DNA from: Gonapodya sp. JEL0774
Taxonomy: Eukaryota; Monoblepharomycota; Monoblepharidomycetes; Monoblepharidales; Gonapodyaceae
Assembly: GCA_027604505.1 (NCBI GenBank)
Contig: JADIIX010000130.1
Span: forward strand, 1-64,000
DNA length: 64,000 bases
Direction of reading: 5' to 3'
This document shows positions 11,997 through 22,592 of this stretch, piece by piece. The position numbers and the translations under genes were made by a program. Within the stretch, counting starts at the first letter, position 1. The number at the start of each line of letters is the position of its first letter. Below the pieces are notes generated by a model that ran no database searches, was not told the DNA's origin, and saw only the letters and a list, made by a program, of their open reading frames with translations.

Positions 11997-14902
11997 ATGC
12001 CCCAGGATCTCCTTGAGGTTTGTCGCATGAGCGCCTGTGGTGTTCGTATGGTCTGAACACTTGCACACAATTATTTGTTTGCTCTCTAATGCCATTCGCC
12101 GACTTGGCGTTGTCTAAGTCTTCTCCGCGCGAGGTGGTTGCTGCCTCTGGAGTGGAGATTGACACCACTGACTCGGGACCTACGAGAAACCCCAGTAAAG
12201 GAAGTTTATCGGGTCTCTGGACATCCATGGAGCAGCTGACGCTTCTTAGCTCTCCAGTGGAATCTTCTATGCAGACCGTGGGATCCTCCCCGACCGCCAA
12301 CGAAATCGACCTGCGAGGCACTGAGAGTTCAAGACCCTTCCAGTTTTCCACAAACACTATCCATCACACGGAGACATACTCAGGGCGCTACGCGCAGTCG
12401 GTGTCAGTTGGAAATGGAAATACCAACGGTCACAACCAACCGGAGTACGATCGGGCTTTAATTGGAAGACCGCGGGACGATGTCACATATGTAAGGAGAC
12501 GCCGAACTCTATTACGAAATTGAATTGAATGTTGACAAACTCGTAGCCTCTCACCCCCGAAAGCAACGACCCTACTTACGTACTTCTGCGACAACCGCGT
12601 GCGGTAGGGGACTGGCGTCAAAGTGACCAAGTGTCCGCAAATCCTCTGCTAATGCAATCTTCCGGAGGGATGGCAGGTACATTTCTCGTTGTGGAGCGTG
12701 GTGATTTGAGTAATGTTGTTTACGGAGGTTCGCCTGGCTATATTGATTTCAGGGGATCCTTCCCAGATGTACTCAGGCAACTTTTCCAATCACGGAAAGT
12801 ACGGCAGTTTTCGTGAGCATAAGGGGTGAGTATCTGGTCTCGCCGAAGTAATGTGTTGGTTGACGGAGAATCGTCTTCCAAATTGTCCTCAAACAGGTAC
12901 GCGGAGGAAGGTCCCATGGAACCCATGAACGACATGGCAAGGGGTAGCTTTCCACAAACAATTCCATTTTGCAGATTTTTTCAACAAGGTTATTGCTCCC
13001 GGGGTGACCGTTGCACCTACTTGCATATCACCAGTCCCGCCATCCCTGTTCCCACCGTTGCACCCCGCACTCACTCAGTTGGACAACAGTATCTCGTAGG
13101 GCAACAACAACTTCCATATCAAATGCTTCAGGCGACTTCTTTTAGCCAAATGATCCCTGGCTACACCTACGCTACGAATCAGCAGTATAATACGCCATTG
13201 GGCTTTGCATTCGGCGTTCCCAATAGCAAGATGTTTTCACCTCCCGTACCTACCCCACCAGCTAGAAACGATTCTCCGTCGACAGCTCCACCGCGCATGA
13301 AACGGGCTTTTTCGGAAGATGGTGAGAGGCATGTCGAATTGTGCTTGGGTGGTTCCCTCAATAATTCTTGTACACAGTGAACTCACGATATACCAACGTC
13401 AAGTTTGAATCTCTAATAGGAGAAATTTATTCGTTGTGCAAGGACCAGCATGGCTGTCGCTACTTGCAGAAGAAGCTGGAGGAGGGCATCGACAATCACC
13501 GTGAAGTTATTTTTAGTGAAATTTGTTCCAGTTTGGTGGAATTAATGACGGGTAGGCATTTTCTTGGTCGACTGGTTGCATTTTCGTAAGCCACAATATC
13601 CGCCGACCGGTTACAGACTCGTTTGGAAACTATCTTTGTCAGAAACTGATTGAAGTAGCCACAGACGAGCAACTATCCGCCGTGATCGACACGGTGGCGC
13701 CTGAAATAATTAGTATATGTCTCAATATGCATGGAACTCGGGCGGTACAAGTGAGAGGTCCACCCAACCTTGGAGGTTATTTTCGTTTGCTGCAACCAAC
13801 TCTTTGTTCGATTGCAGAAACTGATTGAACACGTCAGAACTCCTATTCAGGTATGTGTGACAAGTTTCAGGATACTGCACCAGGTTAAACCATCGACCAT
13901 TCTCAAACCACTTTTGCAGACTCGCGCGCTTGTTGCCGCCCTCAGTCAGAATCCCGTCGCTCTAATCAAGGATCTGAACGGGAATCACTGCATCCAAAAA
14001 TGCCTTACTCGTTTATCGTCCGAGAGCAACAATTTCATCTTCAACTCGGTGACAAAACAATGTATTGACGTCGCAACACACAGGCACGGATGTTGCGTCC
14101 TTCAGCGGTGCTTAGATCATGCCAGTGAATCTCAGAAGGTGCAACTCGTCACAGAGATCACCTACCATGCCCTCACGCTGGTTCAAGATCCTTTTGCGAA
14201 CTACGTCGTCCAGTACATATTGGACCTCGGTGACACTAGATTCACCGATGCTCTCGTGCGACGTTTCGTCGGGAACGTTTGCCTGTTATCAGTTCAAAAA
14301 TTCAGCTCAAATGTCGTGGAGAAGGTGAGCGTTTCCGAACGATCATTTCTCTTTCGAAGACACCCATCTGAAAGGGGTTTGTCGCACTTCAGTGCATCCG
14401 CGTTGCAGACCCTGAAACTAGAAAGTCACTCGTCGATGAACTTTTGAACAAAGATCGTCTCGACAAACTTCTCCGGGATTCATATGCAAACTACGTTGTC
14501 CAGACCGCACTGGATGCCGCCGATCCCATACAAAAGCAAAAGGTAAGTTGTGCACGTTCCCTTCTGAATTTCATCCCCTCATGACTGAGGTGTCTTCGAC
14601 AGTTGATTGACTGCATACGACCCCTTCTCCCGGCAATAAGACACGTGAGGATCTTATCAAACCTCAAATGGTAAAGTATGTGAGGTCATCTGATTACACA
14701 ATATTCTTGTCGGTAGACACCATACGGAAAACGAATTCAAAACAAGCTCAGTCGAGAGGCAGGGGTTCGAGATCCAGTGCCCACACCAGCTTCAAATGGA
14801 TTCAACGCTGTTCCTTCTCACCAAACCCTTGCACGATCTGGCCCTGGATACAACCTCCCCTCCTTTGCGCACCATCTCTCGTGGAGTGCATCTAGTTATT
14901 GA
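11997..14902 (+). CDS. Pumilio-family RNA-binding protein with an N-terminal CCCH zinc finger
   Basis: Eleven exons (11997-12017, 12119-12490, 12547-12812, 12897-13321, 13378-13551, 13617-13750, 13818-13850, 13920-14324, 14393-14542, 14603-14644, 14717-14902) join in phase to 735 residues. A low-complexity N-terminus is followed by a CCCH finger (CRFFQQGYCSRGDRC then TYLH, spacing 7-5-3) at about residue 245. A PUF repeat domain begins near residue 360. Repeat helices include QHGCRYLQKKLE, SFGNYLCQKLIE, MHGTRAVQKLIE, LNGNHCIQKCL, RHGCCVLQRCLD, PFANYVVQYILD, KFSSNVVEKCI and SYANYVVQTALD, eight in all. PUF proteins bind 3' UTR motifs and repress or localise mRNAs in the cytoplasm. The start could also be the ATG at 12089, which is in frame with exon 2 if the first intron is not removed. 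Confidence 0.88.
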
Positions 14903-15100
14903 GCGTCGAGAAAGATACCGCCAAACCCCCCGGTCGCTTCCTTTTTGTTTGTTTTTTTTCTTATTGCACTTAACTTCACGAAGAGAGTGTAGGAATGTCG
15001 GAGACAGGAGTATATAATTCATTCACACGGAAGAATCACGTTCAGACACAGGGGTATAATTTGTAATTATATGTAAGCGGATCTTAATGACATGGATCGC

Positions 15101-16932
15101 CTATATGATTCCTTGTCGAACCAAATCTGCAAAAGAAACAGAGTGAAAGCAATGAATGTGTCTGTTAGAGGACAAAAGCCAGATCACCCGAATCAACAAT
15201 ACGCCGTACACACCCTCATATGTCTTCCTGTTATAGACATTACCGTCGCCGTCTTCATATTCTTCCACAACTTCTGGATTAAAGTCTTCTGTCTTGTTCT
15301 TAGCTTTCAGTTTCTCCCAAAGCGCGTAAGCATCTTCAATGAGAGTAATGTCATGGAACTGTCGGGTGTTGGGGATACCCAGTGCACGCATCCCGTGGGC
15401 ATGCCGCCATTCCTGGAAATGCCGATCAAAGGCCTTTCGGCCCATATACACAAAGTTTCCACAAATTTCGCATGGATACTCGACACTCAGCCCATGGAGT
15501 TTGTAAAGCCAGTATCTGAGGACATCAACAGAATGAAGGTAAAAATTATGCTGGCCTTGAAGATTGACAAAATTCTACGAACGGAATAGGCTTGCCGTCC
15601 CAGCCAAGTGGTAACTTGAGTGGGTTGTAAATCTTCTCACCCTCCTCTTCTTCGACCGCAGCGATCTCGACATCTTCTACTTCCTCCTCCTACAAGAATG
15701 ACAGACAAAGCTTTTGATCACAACACCACAGGGACAGTCAAAACTGTAGAGTTGCAATAAAAAATAACTTACTCGTTCCACATCGGTGATTGTTTGCTTC
15801 CTCTCGACGTTCGCCTTGGTATCTTCCCGTTGAACGCCAAGAAACTGTCCATATGCTTTCAGTAGAGCCTCGAGCTCCGCTATAGGTTTATCTTTCGCTC
15901 TTTCGTGCCGCTCTTTTGCCATTCGCCGTTCCAGAACAAGCTTCGGTGTAATCGCCGCAATACCCTCTTTGAGCAAAGACTCTGCTGCCTTGAGATGCTT
16001 CTTTCCTGTAAGGTGCGCATCGTAGACTGTCCGTTTCGCGAACTGCTTCTCACACGCCGCGCAGAAGAGTTCCGATGGGTCGTCTTCTCCCTCCATGCGT
16101 TCAAATTCGAAGGGTTCCCATCCTACCACTGATTCGGACTCCCAGTCTGACTCAAATCGCCGCAGTGCCTCTTTCGCAACGTCCTCCACATTGGTAAGAG
16201 GAAGGGAGCGTTTTAGCCAATCTTCCAAGTACGCTTGGAGTGTTTGCAGATAACTTGAGTCGAAGCCGATGGTTCAAAACAAACTCTTTAATGAAAAGAT
16301 AAAATCGTGACCATATTCCCAAGGCGCACCTTTTGTACTCAGAGCTCCTCTTGAGTGATCGTTGAATTTCCTCAAATCGGTCGAATGCATCAATGTAGTG
16401 AACGTAAGAGAGCTTCTCAACTCCAGATAAGTTCATGTATCTATCATGAAGGGCATGAAGATCCAAAAATCGTCCGAGACCCTCCTCTGCGGTAAAAATG
16501 CCCTCAAGTTCGAGCTCTTCTTGTTCGAGGTCACGACGCTGAAACTCCAATTCCATTGGCTCCACCACTTCATTTGGATGTCTTCTATGAGCGTCTTTGA
16601 TGGATTTCAGCCTGTTGTAGAACTCCGTGAACTCGTTGGGACTGGACATCGCAGCAATTTCAACCTTGCGAGAACTTGATAATATGCAAGTCATCACATT
16701 GAATCTCAGAATAACAGGACAACGACGAGACCAACCCATCTTCATCCTTGTACAAATCCAACAGAAAGCGAGACCGTTCTTGTATGCGGTCAAGGAAGTG
16801 AGAAACTCTATGCTCCACGACCATCCTTTCCCTGTGACCCTTCGTCTTCAGCATCAATTCCTGTACAACCGCATCTTCTACGCGTTCAGTCTCTTCGTGA
16901 GTTCGTCGAAGAAGCTCCAACTGGCCTTCCAT
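15101..16932 (-). CDS. SF3A3: Splicing factor 3A subunit 3 (SF3A60/Prp9)
   Basis: Six exons (16932-16732, 16664-16330, 16253-15773, 15689-15583, 15515-15214, 15126-15101) join in phase to 483 residues, the family's usual size. The protein is part of SF3a in the U2 snRNP and acts in prespliceosome assembly. Visible landmarks in order are an N-terminal helical stretch ([15 protein letters not shown]), [20 protein letters not shown], a first C2H2 finger at [19 protein letters not shown] with GKKH after it, an EERE-like charged helix, and [17 protein letters not shown]. The second finger is [19 protein letters not shown] with the EWRHAHGM signature. It ends with [11 protein letters not shown]. 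The last exon is only 26 nt. It is divergent from the eIF4A3 gene with 101 bp between ATGs. Confidence 0.95.
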
Positions 16933-17033
16933 GAAAATAATGATTCCGAGGTACAAATTTTGTGACAAGTTAGTGGACCGCCCCCCGAGTCACCGCAGCA
17001 ACCACACTTCAACCCTTCGCAGAAAAGTAAAAG

Positions 17034-18974
17034 ATGGCCACGAAGGACGCCAAACGAATGGATGGAGACGAAAAACTTGTGTTCGAGACGAGCGAGGAAG
17101 TCAAAGTGTTCCCTACCTTTGACTCCATGAGTTTGTTTTCTGCGAATTCTGCTCTTTGCCCATGCACTGTGCCTTACCACCTCTTTTCCGTCACAGATCT
17201 AAAAGAGGATCTTCTGCGAGGCATATACGCGTTCAGTACGTGTTTACGGGGCACGGATGGGATTCCAATGTTCTTAGGACAGAGTTCCGCCGAACAAGTT
17301 TTCCCTGACATCTGCTTTTTTAATTGGCGGCTTCTCTAGACTTCGAGAAGCCGTCGGCGATCCAACAGGTGGGTTTTGGCTTTATTAAGGTTTCGTTGGG
17401 CGCGCCAGTAGCTCTGAGAGGTGGCGAATGAAGTCATTTCCCTCTGGACGTGGTTCCCCTCGTAACAGTTTGTTTTTTCTTGGGGGATCCTTGCATGCTT
17501 TCGTCTCAATTCATTCCGCCACCTCCCCTGCATGTTGAATGTTTCTATTATCTGGATCCTTCCAGAGGTCCATCGTCCCCATGATCAAAGGTCGTGATGT
17601 CATCGCACAGGCTCAATCTGGCACCGGAAAGACTGCCACGTTCAGTATCGCAATCCTCCAAAATATCGATACTGCAATTCGTGAAACGCAAGCTCTGGTT
17701 CTCTCCCCGACTCGCGAGCTCGCCCAGCAAATCCAGACTGTGTGTTTGGCGCTCGGTGACTACATGAGTGTCCAATGCCACGCCTGTATCGGTGGAACCA
17801 ATGTAGGCGAGGACATTCGTAAGCTTGAGTATGGGCAACACATTGTCTCTGGCACGCCGGGCCGGGTGTTCGACATGATTCGGAGGCGGCACCTGCGCCC
17901 TAAGCGAATCAAGATGCTTGTGCTGGATGAAGCAGACGAGATGCTATCTAAGGGGTTCAAGGAGCAGATTTATGACATCTACCGGCACCTTGCACCTTCC
18001 ACGCAAGTTGTGCTTGTGTCCGCCACTTTGCCGCACGATGTCTTGGAGATGACTACAAAGGTGGGATTAAACGGCACCCACGATGACCTGTGATGTACCT
18101 CGTACTCATTTTGCTGCGTCGCAGTTCATGACGGAGCCTATCCGGGTTTTGGTGAAACGTGATGAGTTGACGCTCGAAGGAATCAAGCAATTCTTCGTGG
18201 CCGTTGACAAGGAAGAATGGAAGTTCGACACATTGTGTGACCTCTACGATACTCTGACGATCACCCAGGCAGTCATCTTTTGCAACACCAAGAAAAAGGT
18301 AGGCACGATAGAGCAGTACCGCCAGGTCGAGTACTTCAGTCGTTCGATTGTGTAATTTTCTCACAGGTGGACGAGCTCACTACAAAAATGCGAGAGGCTA
18401 ACTTCACGGTTTCGTCTATGCACGGTGATATGCCACAAAAGGAGAGAGACGCCATCATGAATGAGTTCCGCCAGACAAAGAGGTACCAATGAAACTCTCT
18501 TACTTCGTATCTCGCTTATCTGACATCTCAACATTGTACGTCGCCCGTCATTTGATGTAGTCGTGTCTTGATCACAACTGATGTCTGGGCGAGAGGGATC
18601 GATGTTTCGCAAGTGTCGCTTGTGTGAGTTACATGTATGGTCACATCACCGTGTAGTGCTTTTCGCCAACAATTGAATCTTCTGTATGAATATTGTCTAA
18701 TTTCAGCATCAATTATGATCTTCCCATCAATCGCGAGAACTATATCCACCGTATCGGTCGATCAGGGCGATTCGGAAGGAAAGGTGTTGCGATCAATTTC
18801 GTCAAGCAAGATGACATTCGGATTCTGCGGGACATTGAACAATTCTACTCAACCCAGGTTTGTCACTGCCTTTGCATTGAATTCGTGCTTGGGATTGTTT
18901 CAAAACCAGAGTGAGCTGATCCTACTGTTACACAGATTGATGAAATGCCGATGAACGTCGCCGACTTGGTTTGA
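17034..18974 (+). CDS. EIF4A3: ATP-dependent RNA helicase eIF4A3 (FAL1), exon junction complex core
   Basis: Nine exons (17034-17130, 17197-17235, 17340-17368, 17566-18060, 18125-18298, 18367-18482, 18561-18623, 18707-18857, 18936-18974) join in phase to 400 residues. DEAD-box motifs are seen in order: F and Q motif ([10 protein letters not shown]), motif I AQSGTGKT, Ia PTRELA, Ib TPGR, II DEAD, III SAT, IV VIFCNT, V ARGID and [15 protein letters not shown]. The fragments [15 protein letters not shown]-like, MRRRHL and the C-terminus [12 protein letters not shown] identify eIF4A3 rather than eIF4A1. It clamps onto spliced mRNA in the exon junction complex; the yeast orthologue Fal1 acts in rRNA processing. 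Introns are frequent in the 5' third. Confidence 0.97.
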
Positions 18975-19070
18975 ACTTCGGAGTAGGCAAATAGAGGGAA
19001 ACAGATTCACCTTGTTGATTACTTCTAGTAGTTCTGTGCAACCGGGACATTGAAGACAATAAAACATTAA

Positions 19071-19939
19071 CTAGTATTTGATGATTCTCTGAGAAAGGAG
19101 TTGCAGCAATACTGGTACAGCACTTGCAACGAATATGGTTACAACGGTGAATGCAACAGAAGCAGAAATGGAAATGGGGAGGAGCAGTGCATTTGTCACC
19201 ACATACGAAGCCGTGGCGGCTGCGACCAGATAGATCGTTCCTAGCGAGACGAGATACCGCGTAACTCCAGGGCCAACAGAAAAACATTCGATAGCAAAAG
19301 CCATCCATGCAAACACTTGATACCAATTGGAGAGTCGTGATGCGAGGAGGACGGCTGCGAATATGCCGCAATTTAGGGAGAGAGGGTCTCGCGTAAAGAG
19401 GGCATCCCCTCTTGTTTCGTAATCATGTGATGCAAAGTTGACAAGGAGAAGGATAAAGGATATCGCGATGACCGAATCGGTGGCGACGTCTTGGGTAAGA
19501 TGAACCAGGACTAATGGATGCATTGTAACCGTGTTCTGTTGTAAAGCCGGTGGGAACAGACCTCACCGGGGGACAATATCAAGATAACAACGATAATGAC
19601 TATGGAACGATGGAGAATGTCCGTCACTGGAAGAGAGCCGAAGTCCACAAGCAAGTAAAGCGAACAGCTAGCGAATATGCCTGTTCCGAAAAGTAAATTC
19701 GATGGAGAGATCCATTCGTAGTACATATGGAGAAAAATTGCGACAAGAAACGTGATGCGTGATAGATGGATTGAGATGGGGAGTGCATGCAATGCGTTCA
19801 GGAGGAATGAGGGGGTAGACCCATTGGAGATGGGATCCCGGCACTGACGTAAAGCGTAAGGTGGCATGTAGTTGTCCGGAACAGCAAGACGCCGCCAAAG
19901 TTGGGGATACCAGGATTTCGTGGGGAAAGAATTATCCAT
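19071..19939 (-). CDS. PIGC: GPI-GlcNAc transferase subunit PIG-C (GPI2)
   Basis: Two exons (19939-19567, 19510-19071) join in phase (donor GTGAGG, acceptor TAG) to 270 residues. The protein is an ER membrane subunit of the complex that makes GlcNAc-PI, the first step of GPI-anchor synthesis. The N-terminus has a WRRLAVPDNYMP segment, like the PDNY motif of the family. Several hydrophobic membrane segments follow, including FLVAIFLHMYYEW, SPVLVHLTQDVATDS across the splice junction, NFASHDYE and GIFAAVLLASRLSN. The start at 19939 is preferred over an in-frame upstream ATG at 20011, which would overlap the start of the divergent R3H gene. It converges on eIF4A3, with 96 bp between stops. Confidence 0.85.
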
Positions 19940-20011
19940 CCAAGGGAAAGTAATGCACACACTCGAATTGTGTGCATTCACTCGCACTGTTGGAGAAACG
20001 GAACGCCTCAA

Positions 20012-22474
20012 ATGGCCGAGTCCGCTGGCCCGCCTATGACGGCATTCCCAGCGATAACGTCGCCGCTAACGGTGATGGCAACCCCTGAAACTGAATCACT
20101 CCCAATTGTCGCTCCAATCCAGGGGGTGACTTCAAACCTCCCCCTCGACCCATTAATCATCGAGGCCGCACTAAAAGATTTCAAAGACAAACTTTTTGTG
20201 ACCAAGGTGGAAAATGACTTTCTTGCTCTACTTTCGGAGGCCAAGTGCGTCGCATAGTCAGTCACAGAGAATCTCACAGCAAGAGTTGTGGATGTGTATC
20301 ATTACGTTCCCTCACTGATCACCCACTTTGTTTTGGGACTTCACTTCATTTTAGGCGGGATGGGCTGGTGTATACGATGCTCTCCTCCTTCCACCGCCTC
20401 CTAATTCACAGAATCGCCGACTATTACAGCCTCTCCCACCGGTACGAGAGGTCGCGCGATACGCTTATCGTCGCGCGAAAAATTGATTCAGTAATGTGCG
20501 TGATGTGGCACGATGTTGAAATCGTGCGAGGGTGGACCACATCGAAGTGTCCACGAACCTTTGGCTGTGCGCTGCACTTTCTGTGTGTTACGACTTTGTT
20601 GGATTTGACCTTAACCTTGAGCCCCTTCACCCTGCGTCTTCTCAAAGACCTCCCATCCGAATTATCGACATTGTAGTTTCCAACGCCAGTTCCGCACCTC
20701 CTGCAGTCGCAGAACCGCCTGAGGAGCCACGCTCCACGCAAAATGGTGACCTGCTCACAGAAAGCCATGGTGGAGATCCAAGCAAGCCGCGGTCAGGATC
20801 GTCGGATGATGAAAAGGAGAATGAGAAAGACTGCGAGAAGACCAGCGATCCAATCAAGTCTGCATCTGCTGGTCCAGATCAAAGGTGAGCCACCCGTCAC
20901 CCGAATCTCGTTGATATCTGTTGAGTCTGAGATAGAGTTACCGGGGGTGATGATCTCACGGCCTGCTATGTAGTTCGGTGGCACTCGCAGCACAAGTCCG
21001 TATCATGCGTCGGGAGGGTAACAATCGCTCTCCATCTGTGGACAAGGACGACCAGAGCGTGGTGTCAGGTGACGGTACCGCAGGTACCGGCAATGGGACA
21101 AATGGCCGGGGGTCCCAATCGAGGTCAATCGAGGAGCGTGAGCGCGCGTATCAAGAAGCCCGGGCGAGAATATTCAAGGAAGATGCCACGACTGGAAATG
21201 ACACGGTAGATGCTTCTACGGGTGCTGGCAGTCAAGCGGGGCAGGCTACGCAGTCTGTTGGTGCCTTCAGTTCGTCACTGGCAAGTAACTCTCAGTCACT
21301 CGCACAAACCTCTGGGGTTAGTCGCAATCGCAGCCACTTACACAATTCAGAGCCTGCCGGTGGTCCGGTAGGCACTGCAACGTACGCACCTCATCTGCAA
21401 AAACCAATCCCTTGGACAAACGGGACGGACCACGGATATCCATTTCAAAGTGTTCGTCCCTTTCCTCGACCTGGTACCTTTGGCTACACCCCTATCTATC
21501 CTGCTGGAGGGTTTGTTGGGACGGACATGGACTCGGCACCCCTTTTGTATAGCCAACCTTATTCTTTCCCGTCTGCCCCGCAGACAGCCATCGAACCTTC
21601 GTCGGTTTCAGGGAATACACGAGACCTGGGACGTAGTGGACAGGTGAATTCTTCGTCACCAGGATTCGGAGTGGGCAACACCGGCGTATCCGGCCGGAAG
21701 GCCAAGTTTCGGAACAATGAGGGTGAACAATTCCAGGCTTACGGGCAGCAAAATCAGCAAATCGAGCAACGAATAGGCCCTTCCGCATCCCGGCAGGCTC
21801 AAGGCGGTGGGAAGCGCTATTCAGGGGGCAATGGAGCAGGTGCACGATCTTGGTCCCAGCAGCCAACGAATCCTCAATACCGTATGCCACTACCCCATGG
21901 CCCCGATGGAACAGGCGCATTGCAGGCTGGTGCTGTGCTCGGAGGAGTGTCTATGCCTGGACAGGTACCGTCGCACCCAGGCTTCAGTTACCACGGTCTC
22001 CATCCCCCTCAACCATACTTCCGCTTTGCGGGACCTCCCACTACATACTACTACCCGGCATTGCCTGGAGATCCGTCCCTAACTCAACCCCAGTTTGCTT
22101 ATTCCGCATTTCCTGTCGATGAACATGGTCACCCACAACCATCTCAAATCCCACAACAGTTCGCCCTGCAACAAGCCGGTATGTCCGCCAGTTACCCTCA
22201 TTATGCCCAGCAATATTACGATCAAGCCAGGCCTCCTCTTTCACCTGGTGGAATGGCTGTACGTTTTGATGGAATTGGGACAATGGTTTACCCACCTCCG
22301 GGAGTCCCGTTGCTCTTACCTTCCCCACAAGAGGGAGCACCAGGTCCCGCACAAAACGAAATATCTAGTGGGATAACGACTAATGGCCAACATGGCCAGA
22401 GTGGACAGCAGAACTTCGCCGTTAATGGTGCACCTGATTTGCCAGCAGATATGAATCGACTGCGAATAGGTTGA
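20012..22474 (+). CDS. R3H and SUZ domain protein (R3HDM/encore-like)
   Basis: Four exons (20012-20244, 20355-20490, 20622-20884, 20974-22474) join in phase to 710 residues. A segment around residues 60-140 is an R3H nucleic-acid-binding domain: VENDFLALLSEAKRDG, SSFHRLLIHRIADYYSLSH, and after the splice QRPPIRIIDIV. A SUZ-like motif follows with SIEERERAYQEARARIFKED. The rest (from about residue 300) is a long Gly/Ser/Pro/Gln/Tyr-rich disordered tail. R3H-SUZ proteins are cytoplasmic RNA-binding proteins; the precise role in this fungus is not known. The acceptor of exon 3 (CCTTGAG) is unusual but the only one that keeps the frame. Only 72 bp separate its ATG from that of PIG-C. Confidence 0.8.
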
Positions 22475-22592
22475 AGCTACAATTGTAAATACATTCAACA
22501 TCAAATCGTACAGTACTCCAACAGCATTTAAATGACTTAAGCCACCATTACTTCCACTCAGGTTTTACTTCCTGCTCAGAAAGAATGGCAAT

